Shown here in pieces: positions 35,527 through 44,603 of a stretch of DNA of 64,000 bases. Source of the stretch: Sinomonas atrocyanea (lineage in GTDB: Bacteria > Actinomycetota > Actinomycetes > Actinomycetales > Micrococcaceae); assembly GCF_030812675.1 (NCBI RefSeq), contig NZ_JAUSTE010000001.1, forward strand, positions 496,001-560,000, written 5' to 3'. The notes beneath the pieces are model-generated. The model saw only the letters and a list, made by a program, of their open reading frames with translations, searched no databases and was not told where the DNA came from. Position numbers and translations under genes: made by a program. How positions within the stretch are numbered: position 1 is the first letter of the stretch; every line of letters starts with the position of its first letter.

Positions 35527-38079
35527 ATGCGCCGTTCGCTCCCGCTGCCGCTGTCGCGCCTCGGATCGGCGCTGCGGGGGGCCCCGGTCACGGTGCTCCT
35601 GACCGCCGTCTTCCTGGCCGCGGGAGGAGCCCGGGCGCTGGGGTGGGTCGACGCGCACGGGATCGCCGTGACGCCGCACTCGTTCCCGGATCGGTGGTGG
35701 GCGGTGCTTGCCAGTGCCCTGTGGCCGCAGACCGTGCCTGTGGTCCTCCTCGGCGCAGTGCTCCTGCTGGCCGCCGGCGCCCTCGCCGAGCGTCGTCTGG
35801 GGCCGCGGCGCTTCGCAGCCGCCGCCCTCGGCACCCATGTGGCGGCGGTGCTCGCCGGCGCAGCCCTGGCCCACGGGCTGCGGGCCGCCGGCGGAGCCTG
35901 GTCCTCGCAGCTGCTCAGGCACTCCTTCGCGGGCCCCAGCGCGATGGCGCTCGGAGCGCTGATGGCCGCCACCGCGGGCATGGGGCCGCTGTGGCGGCGC
36001 AGGATCCGGCTGGCGGTGCTGGTGCTCACGGCTCTGCTCCTGCTCTACGGCGGCTCCCTGGCAGACCTCATCAGGTTCCTCGCCGCCGTTGCCGGGCTGG
36101 TCCTCGGACCGGCCCTGCACCGTCGCAGGCCCCGGCTGTGGCCTGCGGCGGTCTCGCGCCGGGAGTCGCGCACCCTGATCGCGGTCGCGGTGGGCGCTGC
36201 CGCGGTCGGCCCGGTCATCGCCGGGATGCAGCCGCATGCCGCCGGCCCGCTCGCGGTCCTGCACCTGGTGTTCACCGGGCTCCAGCCGGTGGACCCGGAC
36301 GCGGTGCAGGCCCTGTGCTCGGATCCCGCCGCGGCCAGACGCTGCGCCGCGGCCCTCCTGCAGCAGCGCGCGGGCGCCGGGGCGGTGTTCATGGCCGTGC
36401 TGCCCACCGTCCTGCTGCTCCTCCTCGCCGAGGGGATCCGCCGCGGCCGGCGCGCGGCCTGGGCCGTGGCCCTGGCCGTCGAGTGCGCCCTGGCCGCCGT
36501 CGCAGTCGTGGACATCGTCGCCGCCCTGGCGCCTGCCGGTTCGGGCAGCGCTGCGGCGCAGGGCCTCGGCGCGGTGCACGTGGGGACGTTCCGCAACAAG
36601 CTCGCCCTGGTGCTGCCCCTGCTCACCCCCGCCGCCCTCGCCGGGCTCCTCGTGGCGACGCGGGCCCAGTTCGCGGTCCGTGCGCCGCGCGGGACCTACC
36701 GGAGGCTCGCCGCCCGGCTCGCCGGGACCGCAGCAGCCCTGGCTCTGCTCTACGTCGGCGCCGGCCTGGCCCTGGCCAGCGACTTCTCCGACCCGCCGCG
36801 GCCGCTTGATCTCCTGGCGGACCTGCCCGACCGGTTCCTCCCGCTGGGCTACCTCACGGACACCCCGCCGGCGTTCGTCCCCGAGACCCTCCCGGCCACG
36901 GTGCTCTACGAGGGAGTCGGGATCCTCTTCTGGGCCACCGCCGGCGCGCTCGCCCTGGGCACCTTCCTCAGGTCCGCCGTCCGCGCCCCGGCCGGCGACC
37001 GGGAGCGCGCCGCCCTCCTGCTGGCGGCGGCCGGCGGGACGTGCAGCCTGCAGTGGATGACCACGTGGGCCGGGAACCGGTACTGGTTCACCTCGGACGG
37101 GACCGGGTACATCGCCTACCGCCCCTACGCCGGTGTTGCCCTCGCCCTCGGCCCTCCGGTGTGCCCGGCCGGGAAGGAGCAGGAGGAGCTCGCGGCCTTC
37201 GCGGTGTACGCCGCGGCCAACGGCTGGACGCCCTGCCTCTACGCGGTCCCGGAGCACACCAGGGGCACTGCCGCCGCCCTGGGCTGGGCCACGGTGCAGA
37301 TCGCCGAGGACGCGGTCCTGGACCTGGACGCCCTCGACTTCACCGGCCGGAGGCACCAGAACACCCGCACCGCCCTGAACCGTGCCCACCGCGAGGGCAT
37401 CCGCGCCCACTGGACCACCTACGCGGACGCCACCCCGGACGAGCGCGAGCAGATCGAGGCGATCTCCGCCGCATGGATCGCGGAGAAGGGCCTGCCCGAG
37501 ATGGGGTTCACCCTCGGTGGCGCCGAGGAGATGAAGGATCCCGCCGTCCGCCTCCTGCTCGCCCTCGACGCCGCCGGCACGGTCCACGCCGTCTCCTCCT
37601 GGCTGCCCATCCACGCCGGCGGGACGGTCACCGGCTGGACCTTGGACCTCATGCGCCGCCGCAGCACCGGCTTCCGGCCCGCCATCGAGTTCCTCATCGC
37701 CTCCGCGGCGCTGGACCTGAAGGAGCAGGGCTTCCACACCCTCAGCCTCTCCGGCGCGCCGCTGGCCCGCAGCGGCACCGTCCCCGCACCGGGCTCCGCC
37801 CTCGACGGCGTGCTCCGCTGGCTCGGGAGCCTCCTCGAGCCTGCCTACGGCTTCCGCACGCTGCACGCCTTCAAGGCCAGATTCCACCCGCGCTGGGAAG
37901 CCCTGCACCTGGCCTACCCGGACCCCGCGGCGCTGCCGGCCATCGCGACCGCGCTCACCCACGCCTACCTGCCCCACCCGAGTCCGGCCCAGCAGCTCGG
38001 CCTCGCGCGCCGCCTCGCCGCGGGCCTCCTCCGCCGCCCCGCCGCGCCGGGGCTGTCCCGCCGGCCGCGCGGGGCCTAG
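35527..38079 (+). CDS. MprF-like membrane protein with aminoacyl-phosphatidylglycerol synthase (DUF2156) domain
   Basis: The 850-residue protein has about 11-12 membrane helices in the first 500 residues, including a rhomboid-like section (HSFAGPSAMALGALMAA). The C-terminal domain, about 510-815, is the DUF2156/LPG synthase fold with FTSDGTGYIAYRPYAGVALALGPP-type strand, RHQNTRTALNRAHREG, and a C-terminal MRRRSTGFRPAIEFLIASAA. In MprF this domain transfers Lys or Ala from tRNA to phosphatidylglycerol. The amino acid used here cannot be assigned. It starts at ATG 35527, divergent from the esterase. Confidence 0.85.
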   Translation: MRRSLPLPLSRLGSALRGAPVTVLLTAVFLAAGGARALGWVDAHGIAVTPHSFPDRWWAVLASALWPQTVPVVLLGAVLLLAAGALAERRLGPRRFAAAALGTHVAAVLAGAALAHGLRAAGGAWSSQLLRHSFAGPSAMALGALMAATAGMGPLWRRRIRLAVLVLTALLLLYGGSLADLIRFLAAVAGLVLGPALHRRRPRLWPAAVSRRESRTLIAVAVGAAAVGPVIAGMQPHAAGPLAVLHLVFTGLQPVDPDAVQALCSDPAAARRCAAALLQQRAGAGAVFMAVLPTVLLLLLAEGIRRGRRAAWAVALAVECALAAVAVVDIVAALAPAGSGSAAAQGLGAVHVGTFRNKLALVLPLLTPAALAGLLVATRAQFAVRAPRGTYRRLAARLAGTAAALALLYVGAGLALASDFSDPPRPLDLLADLPDRFLPLGYLTDTPPAFVPETLPATVLYEGVGILFWATAGALALGTFLRSAVRAPAGDRERAALLLAAAGGTCSLQWMTTWAGNRYWFTSDGTGYIAYRPYAGVALALGPPVCPAGKEQEELAAFAVYAAANGWTPCLYAVPEHTRGTAAALGWATVQIAEDAVLDLDALDFTGRRHQNTRTALNRAHREGIRAHWTTYADATPDEREQIEAISAAWIAEKGLPEMGFTLGGAEEMKDPAVRLLLALDAAGTVHAVSSWLPIHAGGTVTGWTLDLMRRRSTGFRPAIEFLIASAALDLKEQGFHTLSLSGAPLARSGTVPAPGSALDGVLRWLGSLLEPAYGFRTLHAFKARFHPRWEALHLAYPDPAALPAIATALTHAYLPHPSPAQQLGLARRLAAGLLRRPAAPGLSRRPRGA

Positions 38080-38089
38080 CCTGTGGCAT

Positions 38090-38491
38090 ATGTCTGCACC
38101 TCCCGTGCCCTACGTCCTGTTCCCGGGCAACGCCCGCGAGGCCCTCGGCTTCTACCACGGCGTCTTCGGCGGGGACCTCGCGCTCTACACGCGCGCGCAG
38201 TTCGGACGCACCGATGGGCCCGGGGACGCGATCGCCCACGGCGAGCTGACGGGCGTCGTCCACCTCCGCGGTGCCGACGCCGATGCGGGGGTCCCGGGTG
38301 TGCGGACCGAGGGGCTCATGCTCTCGCTCCTCGGGACGGCGGACGAGCCGACGCTGCGGGCCTGGTTCGACGGCCTGGCCGACGGTGGATGCGTGGTCGA
38401 GGCGCTGGAGGAGCGGCCGTGGGGCGCCTCGGACGGGCAGGTCGTGGACCGGTTCGGGCTCCACTGGCTGATCGGCTTCGAGCCCGCGTAG
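38090..38491 (+). CDS. PhnB-like VOC family protein
   Basis: A 133-residue protein of the 3-demethylubiquinone-like (PhnB) VOC group: YVLFPGNAREALGFYHGVFGG at the start and GQVVDRFGLHWLIGF at the end are the usual hallmarks. It has no known enzyme activity in most relatives. A -10-like TAGCCT at about 38078-38083 precedes ATG 38090, so the transcript is probably leaderless. It is followed 8 bp later by the phosphotransferase-like gene. Confidence 0.9.
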   Translation: MSAPPVPYVLFPGNAREALGFYHGVFGGDLALYTRAQFGRTDGPGDAIAHGELTGVVHLRGADADAGVPGVRTEGLMLSLLGTADEPTLRAWFDGLADGGCVVEALEERPWGASDGQVVDRFGLHWLIGFEPA

Positions 38492-38499
38492 GGGGACCC

Positions 38500-40977
38500 G
38501 TGGCGTGGGTGCTGCCGCTCGGCGACGCGGCCGCCGACCTCGCGGCGGCCGGCGGGAAGGGCGCCTCGCTGGCCCGGATGGTCAGGGCCGGGCTCCCGGT
38601 GCCGAGCGGCTTCTGCGTGACCACGGCGGCGTACCGGGCGTTCGTCGCCGGGTTCCGCGACCAGATCGACCCCCGAGACCCCGGCCGCACGGCCGCGCTG
38701 TTCGCCGGGCACGGGCTGCCCGCCGGGCTCGCCGACGAGATCCTGGCCGCCTACGCCGGGCTCGGGGAGGACGTCCCGGTCGCCGTGCGCTCCTCCGCCA
38801 CCGCCGAGGACCTCCCGGGGATGTCCTTCGCCGGGCAGCAGGACTCCTACCTCAACGTCCGCGGCAGCGGCCTGCTCGAGGCGGTGCGGCGCTGCTGGGC
38901 CTCCCTGTGGAACCCGCGCGCGGTCGCCTACCGGGACCAGCACGGGGTGCCGCACGAGTCGGCGGCACTGGCCGTCGTGGTGCAGGAGCTCGTCGACGCC
39001 GACGCGTCCGGGGTCCTGTTCACCGCGGACCCGGTGACCGGCAGCCAGGACGAGACGGTCATCAACGCCTCGTGGGGGCTGGGCGAGTCCGTGGTCGGCG
39101 GGCGCGTGATCCCGGATAGCGTCGTCGTCCGCCGCGGCGCCGTGGCGAGCACCACCGTGGGCGACAAGGCGGTCATGACCGTCCGCACCGCGGACGGGAC
39201 CGAGGAGCGGCCCGTGCCCGGGGAGCGCCGCCGCGAGCCCGTCCTCGCTCCCGCGGAGGCGCTCGAGCTGGCCGCGCTCGGCGCGCGGGTGCGGGACCTG
39301 TACGGGGTGCCGATGGACATCGAGTGGGCTCGGCGCCGGGGGCGGTTCGCCATTGTGCAGGCGCGGCCGATCACCGTGCTCGGACCGGAGCTCGGGGAAT
39401 GGAACGACACCGCCAAGGGCGTGTACCTGTGGACCAGCGGGAACCTCGGGGAGGCCATCCCGGACGTGATGACCCCGATCACGTGGTCCTTCGTGAAGCT
39501 GTTCATCCACGAGGCCATGTCCGCCTCGGCCATCCCCGGCTTCGACCTCGTGGGCAACATCGGCGGCCGCTTCTACCTCAACCTCACCCCCATCTACTCC
39601 ATGGTCAGGTCCCTCCACGTGAAGGGCTGGGCCAGCACTGTCGCCAACGTGTTCGGCCGCATCCCGCAGGGCCTCGACGTGCCGACCGTGAAGGTCCTCG
39701 ACTGGCCCACGCTCAAGCGCATGGTGCCCGGGGCGGTCCAGGTGCGGCGGCGCGCCCGGGCGAACCTGGCCCAGATGCGCCCGTTCCTGGCCGAGTCCCG
39801 CGGCCGCTGCGCCGACCTCCGCGCCCGCATCGCGGCCGCCGGCTCGCCCGCGGAGCTCGCGGCGCTCTACCGGCAGGAGATCGGGCCGCTCTTCGTCACG
39901 GCCGCCCGCATGCTCGAGGCCGCGGGCCGGCAGGGCGGCGGGACGCTGCTGTACACCCGGGAGAAGCTGCGCAGGCTCATGGGCAGCACCGACGCCGAGG
40001 CGATGCTCACCGGGGTGAACGACGAGGGCGGGCTGGCCAGCCTCGGCCTGCTGGTGGGCCTGAGCCGGCTGGCCCGCGGCGAGATCACCCGGGACGGGTT
40101 CGCCCGCGAGTACGGCCACCGCGGCCCGCACGAGTGCGAGCTCTCCGCGCCGCGGCCCGGCGAGGACCCCGGCTGGATCGATGCCCAGCTCGCCGGCCTC
40201 CACGACCTCCAGCTCGGCACGGAGGCCCTGCTCGCCCGCCAGCGGCAGGCCCGGGAGGCGGCCTGGGGACGCTTCGCCGCCCGCTACCCGCGCCGGGAGG
40301 CCGCGATGCGCGAGCAGGTGCGCCGTTGGAACGGGATTGTCCGCGACCGCCAGGACACGCGCTCGGAGTCGGTGCGGACGTTCTGGGTGGTGCGCGAGTT
40401 CGTGCTGCGCGCCGGCGAGCTCACCGGCCGCGACGACCTCTGGTACCTCTACCTCGAGGAGCTGCTCGACGTGCTCGAGGGGAGGCCGGCGGCGCTCGCG
40501 CGGGTGCCCGCCCGGCGCGCCGCCTACCACCGGTACGCCGCGCTGCCGACCTACCCCAGGCTGATCGTGGGCCGGTTCGACCCGGTGCGCTGGGCCGCGG
40601 ACCCGCACCGGCGCACCGACCTCTACGACTCCCGCGGCGCCACCGTGCCCGTCGAGGAGGCCGTCACCGGCTTCCCGGGCGCGCCCGGCGTGGTGGAGGG
40701 CACCGCCCGGGTGATCGCACGGCCCGAGGACGGCGCCCGGCTCAACGCCGGCGAGATCCTCGTGACCACCCTGACCAACGTGGGCTGGACGCCCCTGTTC
40801 CCGCGCGCCGCCGCCGTGGTCACCGACCTTGGGGCGCCGCTCTCGCACGCCTCGATCGTGGCCCGCGAGCTCGGCATCCCGGCCGTGGTCGGCACCGGCA
40901 ACGCGACCATGCTGATTCACGACGGCGACCGCCTCCGCGTCGACGGCGAGCGCGGCACCGTCGAGGTGCTGCAGTAA
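38500..40977 (+). CDS. Rifampin phosphotransferase/PEP synthase-like protein
   Basis: The 825-residue protein has three parts in the order of rifampin phosphotransferase: an ATP-grasp start (GGKGASLARMVRAGLPVPSGF, then VRSSATAEDLPGMSFAGQQDSYLN and EWARRRGRFAIVQARP), a helical middle (about 300-720) and a phosphohistidine swivel domain with His783 in GAPLSHASIVARELGIPAVVGTG. RPH inactivates rifamycins by phosphate transfer; PEP synthase has the same ends but a different last domain, which is missing here. The middle domain is not diagnostic by eye. GTG 38500 follows GGGGGA. Co-transcribed with the VOC gene. Confidence 0.82.
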   Translation: MAWVLPLGDAAADLAAAGGKGASLARMVRAGLPVPSGFCVTTAAYRAFVAGFRDQIDPRDPGRTAALFAGHGLPAGLADEILAAYAGLGEDVPVAVRSSATAEDLPGMSFAGQQDSYLNVRGSGLLEAVRRCWASLWNPRAVAYRDQHGVPHESAALAVVVQELVDADASGVLFTADPVTGSQDETVINASWGLGESVVGGRVIPDSVVVRRGAVASTTVGDKAVMTVRTADGTEERPVPGERRREPVLAPAEALELAALGARVRDLYGVPMDIEWARRRGRFAIVQARPITVLGPELGEWNDTAKGVYLWTSGNLGEAIPDVMTPITWSFVKLFIHEAMSASAIPGFDLVGNIGGRFYLNLTPIYSMVRSLHVKGWASTVANVFGRIPQGLDVPTVKVLDWPTLKRMVPGAVQVRRRARANLAQMRPFLAESRGRCADLRARIAAAGSPAELAALYRQEIGPLFVTAARMLEAAGRQGGGTLLYTREKLRRLMGSTDAEAMLTGVNDEGGLASLGLLVGLSRLARGEITRDGFAREYGHRGPHECELSAPRPGEDPGWIDAQLAGLHDLQLGTEALLARQRQAREAAWGRFAARYPRREAAMREQVRRWNGIVRDRQDTRSESVRTFWVVREFVLRAGELTGRDDLWYLYLEELLDVLEGRPAALARVPARRAAYHRYAALPTYPRLIVGRFDPVRWAADPHRRTDLYDSRGATVPVEEAVTGFPGAPGVVEGTARVIARPEDGARLNAGEILVTTLTNVGWTPLFPRAAAVVTDLGAPLSHASIVARELGIPAVVGTGNATMLIHDGDRLRVDGERGTVEVLQ

Positions 40978-41153
40978 CGAGGGCAGCTCCCGGAGGCCGA
41001 AATCCTCTGGCCGGAGCCCTGGGCGAGCCCTAACGTCGTAAGTGTGCTGGCCTGCCGCCTTGAAGGGATGGGAAGCCGGCATGCGGCACCCCGTCCTGGT
41101 TCCCCCCACCACCGGCGGGGTGTCCGCTTGAGTACCGCCCTCCGTGCCCCGCC

Positions 41154-41181
41154 TTGACGCCCGGCCGCCGGCGAATATCAT
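41154..41181 (+). promoter_or_regulatory. Sigma-70 type promoter candidate for the ANTAR gene
   Basis: TTGACG (41154-41159) and TATCAT (41176-41181) are separated by 16 bp. This is one of the clearest -35/-10 pairs in the window, about 36 bp upstream of the start at 41217. Confidence 0.6.
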
Positions 41182-41216
41182 GCAGTCAATATGCGGGTTA
41201 AGGGCAACGGGGGGCA

Positions 41217-41954
41217 ATGAGGACGTACAGGGTCGGCCCTCCGGAGCGGGTGGACTTCCTTGACCTGCTGATCACGAGCGACACCCTGCCCGGCTTCCTC
41301 GGGGGAGCAGCCGAGGTAGCCGCCGCACGCCTCTCGGCCGAGGGAGAGCCGGTCCACTGCGGCATCCTGGTGGTGCGGGAGCGGGCCAAGGACCTCTTCG
41401 CTGGCAGCGTCGAGGGGGTGATGGCGCTGGACGAGGCCCAGGCCTGGACCGCCGGCGGACCGTGCAGAGAGGCGGCGCTCCGCGAAGAACGGGTCCGCGT
41501 CGGCGGCCCTCCTCTCCGCGACGAAGACGCCGACTATCTGGCGCGCATGACCGCCGCGGGCTTCCGCTGCACCCTCGCCGTGCCCATCCCCCTGCCGGCG
41601 CCGCTCGGAGCCGCCGCCGCACTCGGTGCCTACACGGCGGAACCGGACGCCCTCACCGGCGCCCGCGCGGGCGCGGTCGCACGCGTGGCCGGCAAAATCT
41701 CCCGCCCGCTGGCACTGGCGCTTCGGCTCGCCGAGGCGTGGGACCGGGCAGCAGACCTGGCCGCCGCCATGGAGTCACGCACAGCGATCGACCTCGCCGC
41801 CGGGGTCATCATGGCCCAGTCCCGCTGCACCCAGTCCCAGGCCGTCGACCTGCTCAAGAGCGCCTCCATCAGCCGCAACACCAAGCTCCGCGACGTCGCC
41901 GAGCAGATCGTCTGCCGCTTCGACCCTGCAGGGCCCACCACCGCCTTCAACTAG
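41217..41954 (+). CDS. GAF-ANTAR domain transcription antitermination regulator
   Basis: A 245-residue protein with an N-terminal GAF-like domain (about 15-165) and a C-terminal ANTAR domain (about 185-240: RTAIDLAAGVIMAQSRCTQSQAVDLLKSASISRNTKLRDVAEQI, read in parts). ANTAR domains bind paired hexaloop hairpins in nascent RNA and prevent termination. The GAF ligand is unknown. No two-hairpin ANTAR target was recognised in the window. The start ATG is preceded by GGGGGG. Confidence 0.88.
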   Translation: MRTYRVGPPERVDFLDLLITSDTLPGFLGGAAEVAAARLSAEGEPVHCGILVVRERAKDLFAGSVEGVMALDEAQAWTAGGPCREAALREERVRVGGPPLRDEDADYLARMTAAGFRCTLAVPIPLPAPLGAAAALGAYTAEPDALTGARAGAVARVAGKISRPLALALRLAEAWDRAADLAAAMESRTAIDLAAGVIMAQSRCTQSQAVDLLKSASISRNTKLRDVAEQIVCRFDPAGPTTAFN

Positions 41955-42038
41955 GCAGCGCCGGCGCTCCAGTGCCTGAGGCGGAAGCCCAGCTCAATGC
42001 CGCGGTGGGCTGGGTGCCGATATTCCCGCCTTCCGCTG

Positions 42039-42604
42039 TCACGCGGGCTTGAAGACCTTGGCGACGGCGTCACGCACCCGGGCGACGTCGACCCCGCCGG
42101 CGGTCTCCTGCGCGAGCAGCTTGGTAAACCGCTTCGGTGAGATGACGTGGATGCCGCGGGTCGAGAAGAAGCCCCCGATCAGCGGCCAGTCGGCCTCGAC
42201 GAAGCAGAGCGCGCCGGTGATGGGCAGGCCAGGGACGTGGGTGCGCAGGACCTGGATCTGCTTGAGGACCCCGTCCACGAGCTTCGTGCAGTCGCGGCGG
42301 CCCACGACGAGCGTCTCGGTGCGCGGCCGCAGGAGGCCGCCCTCGACCTTGAGCTCGGGGCGGCCCTTGTAGCGCTTGGCGTCGATCACCCAGATCCCGC
42401 TGGGGGTGACCGCGATGTGGTCGATGTTGGCCGTCGAGCGCGGGATGCGCCGGTCTCCCAGGCCTTGGTGCTCTGCCGCTCGTCGGAGAGGGCGACGGCG
42501 AGGCCGCCGAGCCGGCCCCACTTCGCGCGGAGCCGCTGCTCGTCCCTCGCCTTGCGGCGCTCGTACTCGCGACGGGCCGACGCGCCGGCCGTTCCGGGCT
42601 CGAG
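42039..42604 (-). pseudogene. Truncated and frameshifted NERD-domain protein
   Basis: The C-terminal frame (42039 to about 42455) reads DRRIPRSTANIDHIAVTPSGIWVIDAKRYKG, the core of the nuclease-related domain (NERD). Upstream, a different frame reads EYERRKARDEQRLRAKWGRLGG...ERQSTKAWE, the N-terminal part of the same protein. They meet near 42450-42458 without the usual 25-30 residues that contain the glycine-rich start of the NERD domain. A stop (TGA at 42605-42607) cuts off the front, and no start codon is present. So deletion, frameshift and 5' loss all point to a dead gene. Confidence 0.75.
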
Positions 42605-42611
42605 TCAACTT

Positions 42612-43274
42612 TCAGCGGACGATCTTGAAGTTGAACGCCGGCCCGCCCAGGGCACCCCAGAGCCGCAGCCACACCGGGAGCATCATCTCGGTGCCGCGGG
42701 CAGCCGTGATGTCGCCGAGGTCGATCACGTCGCGGTGGCCCAGCTCGGCCAGGAGGCCCGTGACGGTGGCCTTGGCGTCATCGTCGTTGCCGGCCACGAA
42801 GACGGTGCCGGGGTCGGGCAGCTGCTCCGGGTGGGCCATGAGCATGGCGTTGACGGTGTTGAGGGTCTTCACCACCCGGGCCTTGGGGTAGGCGCGCTGG
42901 ATCTGCTCGCCGAGCGAGTCGGTGTCCTTGACGAACAGGGTGGGCGGCATGCCGTGGCTGAAGTCGAGGGGGTTGGCCACGTCGACGAGGACCTTGCCTG
43001 CGAGCTGGTGCGCCCCGGCGAGCTCTAGGACCTCGAGCGAGGCGGCTCCGTTGCTGGCGTTGACCACCAGCTCGGCGGCGGCAGCGGCGTCGTCGAACGC
43101 GGCGACGCCGACGGCGCGGTTGCGCGCCGCCCAGTCGCCGAACTCGCCTTCGCCGGCGCGGGCGAGCGTGGCCCGCGGGTCCCGGGTGCCGATGGCGACG
43201 GTGTGGCCGAGCTCGGCGAGGCGCGCGGCGAGGGTGCGCCCCACGATGCCGGTGCCGAGAACTGCGATGTCCAT
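42612..43274 (-). CDS. NADPH-dependent F420 reductase-like NAD(P)-binding protein
   Basis: A 220-residue Rossmann protein with IAVLGTGIVGRTLAARLAELGH at the start, GTRDPRATLAR (basic residue suggests NADPH), VVNASNGAASLEVL and VVKTLNTVNAMLM. This matches PF03807-type oxidoreductases often annotated as NADPH-dependent F420 reductase; many relatives are of unknown substrate. The start is ATG 43274 with a GGGAGG-type site upstream. Adjacent pseudogene and GH26 gene are unrelated. Confidence 0.87.
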   Translation of the reverse strand: MDIAVLGTGIVGRTLAARLAELGHTVAIGTRDPRATLARAGEGEFGDWAARNRAVGVAAFDDAAAAAELVVNASNGAASLEVLELAGAHQLAGKVLVDVANPLDFSHGMPPTLFVKDTDSLGEQIQRAYPKARVVKTLNTVNAMLMAHPEQLPDPGTVFVAGNDDDAKATVTGLLAELGHRDVIDLGDITAARGTEMMLPVWLRLWGALGGPAFNFKIVR

Positions 43275-43411
43275 GGTGGTCCTCCCGGGAGACGTGTGGG
43301 GGCTGTGGAAGGGTCGGGGCTTAAGCTGACCTGCGCGCTGCCGTCTGCGTCAAGGACTGTGCCGGTGACGAGCGCAGCGGCCGCCTGAGCGCGGGCCTCG
43401 CGGGTGCCGCA

Positions 43412-44602
43412 CTATGGCCCCGGCTTGGCGAATGCCGCGCTCGAGGCGGACTCCAGCGGCGCCATCCCGAAGCTGCTCGGCAGTGCCCTGCGGAAGGCGT
43501 CCCCGACTGGGCCCTCGCTGTTGGCCACCCAGTCCACTGTCGGAGTTCCAGGCTGGTTCTCCTGCTTGACCCACTCGAACCAGACGGCCAGTCTCAGTCG
43601 GGGGAAGCGCGCCATCAGCTGCGGGTCGAAGAGCTGGTCCCACCAGGCCTTCTTGATGCTCAGTGCCGAGGCGCCGCCCGGGCGCGAAAGGTTGTAGAAG
43701 GCGCCCGTCTCGCAGATCGCGAAGGGCTTGTTGTGCCCCTCGGCGTAGTCGGTGTAGAAGTCGGGCACCGCCGTCTCGTCGACTGAGGCGCTCCGGAAGG
43801 TGCCGGTGATCTTGCCGATGAGCTTCCCGGGCTCGGGCATCGTGTTCTTGCCCCACGGGTAGGCGGCGCCGAAGTGGTAGACGGAGAGGCCGACCCAGTC
43901 CACGGCGTCGTCTCCGGGCCAGTACGGGCTGTACGGATCGTCCTTCTGGGTGAGCCGCCCGTCCTTGTCGGTGTCCAGCGCCGCGAAGTCGGCAGTCCCG
44001 GGTTCAGCCTCGTAGTCTCCGCCGTCAAAGGGGTAGCCGCCGCCCTCATTCGGCGCCCACACCGTCCCCGACCCCGGGGAGCTGTGGACGGCGGCCGCGA
44101 CCTCCCGGAACTTCTCGATGTACTGCGCCGGCTTCTGCCCCCACACGTACCACGACCCGTTCATCTCCTGGCCGAACCGGACCAAGACGGGCACGCCGAG
44201 GCTGTTCCACGTCTGGAGCGACCGCGTGAGCTCCGCCAGCGCCGGCGGGTTCACCGCACTGAGCCCGCCCCGCGGCTCGAGCGTGAGCATCAGCGACGAC
44301 CGGCGCTGGGCGAGCTCGTGGGCCCGGGCGTCGAGGAAGGACAGATCCGCCGGCTGGAAGGGGAAGCCCACGTAGAACCCATAGAGCGCTGGCGCCTGGC
44401 CCAGCCGCGCCGCGTAGCCGTCCACGGTGTCACGTCCGCTGTCGAGCTGGACCCCGAAGTAGGTCTGGGGGCTGCTCGGCCGCGGCGCCGGGGCGCCCTG
44501 TCCGGGGGCGCCCTGTCCGGGTGCGGCCATCGCGATGCCCCCGGCGGCGAGGGCGAGCGCCACCATCGCCAGCCTGAGCCGGACGGGCAGGCTCAGCTGC
44601 AT
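43412..44602 (-). CDS. Secreted GH26-family glycoside hydrolase
   Basis: The 396-residue protein has a signal peptide (LRLAMVALALAAGGIAMA) and a repeated APGQG linker, then a GH26-like barrel. The acid/base Glu146 is in VRFGQEMNGSW and the nucleophile Glu298 is in PFAICETGAF; VDWVGLSVYHFG precedes. GH26 enzymes cut beta-mannan or beta-1,3/1,4-glucans. A calcium-binding loop DTDKDGRL is at 210-217. It ends an operon with a 112-residue membrane protein and a GT2 synthase, so it may trim or release the polymer that the synthase makes. Confidence 0.85.
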   Translation of the reverse strand: MQLSLPVRLRLAMVALALAAGGIAMAAPGQGAPGQGAPAPRPSSPQTYFGVQLDSGRDTVDGYAARLGQAPALYGFYVGFPFQPADLSFLDARAHELAQRRSSLMLTLEPRGGLSAVNPPALAELTRSLQTWNSLGVPVLVRFGQEMNGSWYVWGQKPAQYIEKFREVAAAVHSSPGSGTVWAPNEGGGYPFDGGDYEAEPGTADFAALDTDKDGRLTQKDDPYSPYWPGDDAVDWVGLSVYHFGAAYPWGKNTMPEPGKLIGKITGTFRSASVDETAVPDFYTDYAEGHNKPFAICETGAFYNLSRPGGASALSIKKAWWDQLFDPQLMARFPRLRLAVWFEWVKQENQPGTPTVDWVANSEGPVGDAFRRALPSSFGMAPLESASSAAFAKPGP

Positions 44603-44603
44603 G

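Noticed and set aside
38500-40977. A complete PEP synthase
   Set aside because: The C-terminal PEP-binding barrel that follows the swivel domain in PEP synthase is missing; the order fits rifampin phosphotransferase better.
38185-41217. A 1010-codon minus-strand open frame opposite the phosphotransferase-like gene
   Set aside because: Shadow of the plus-strand coding region; no domain likeness.
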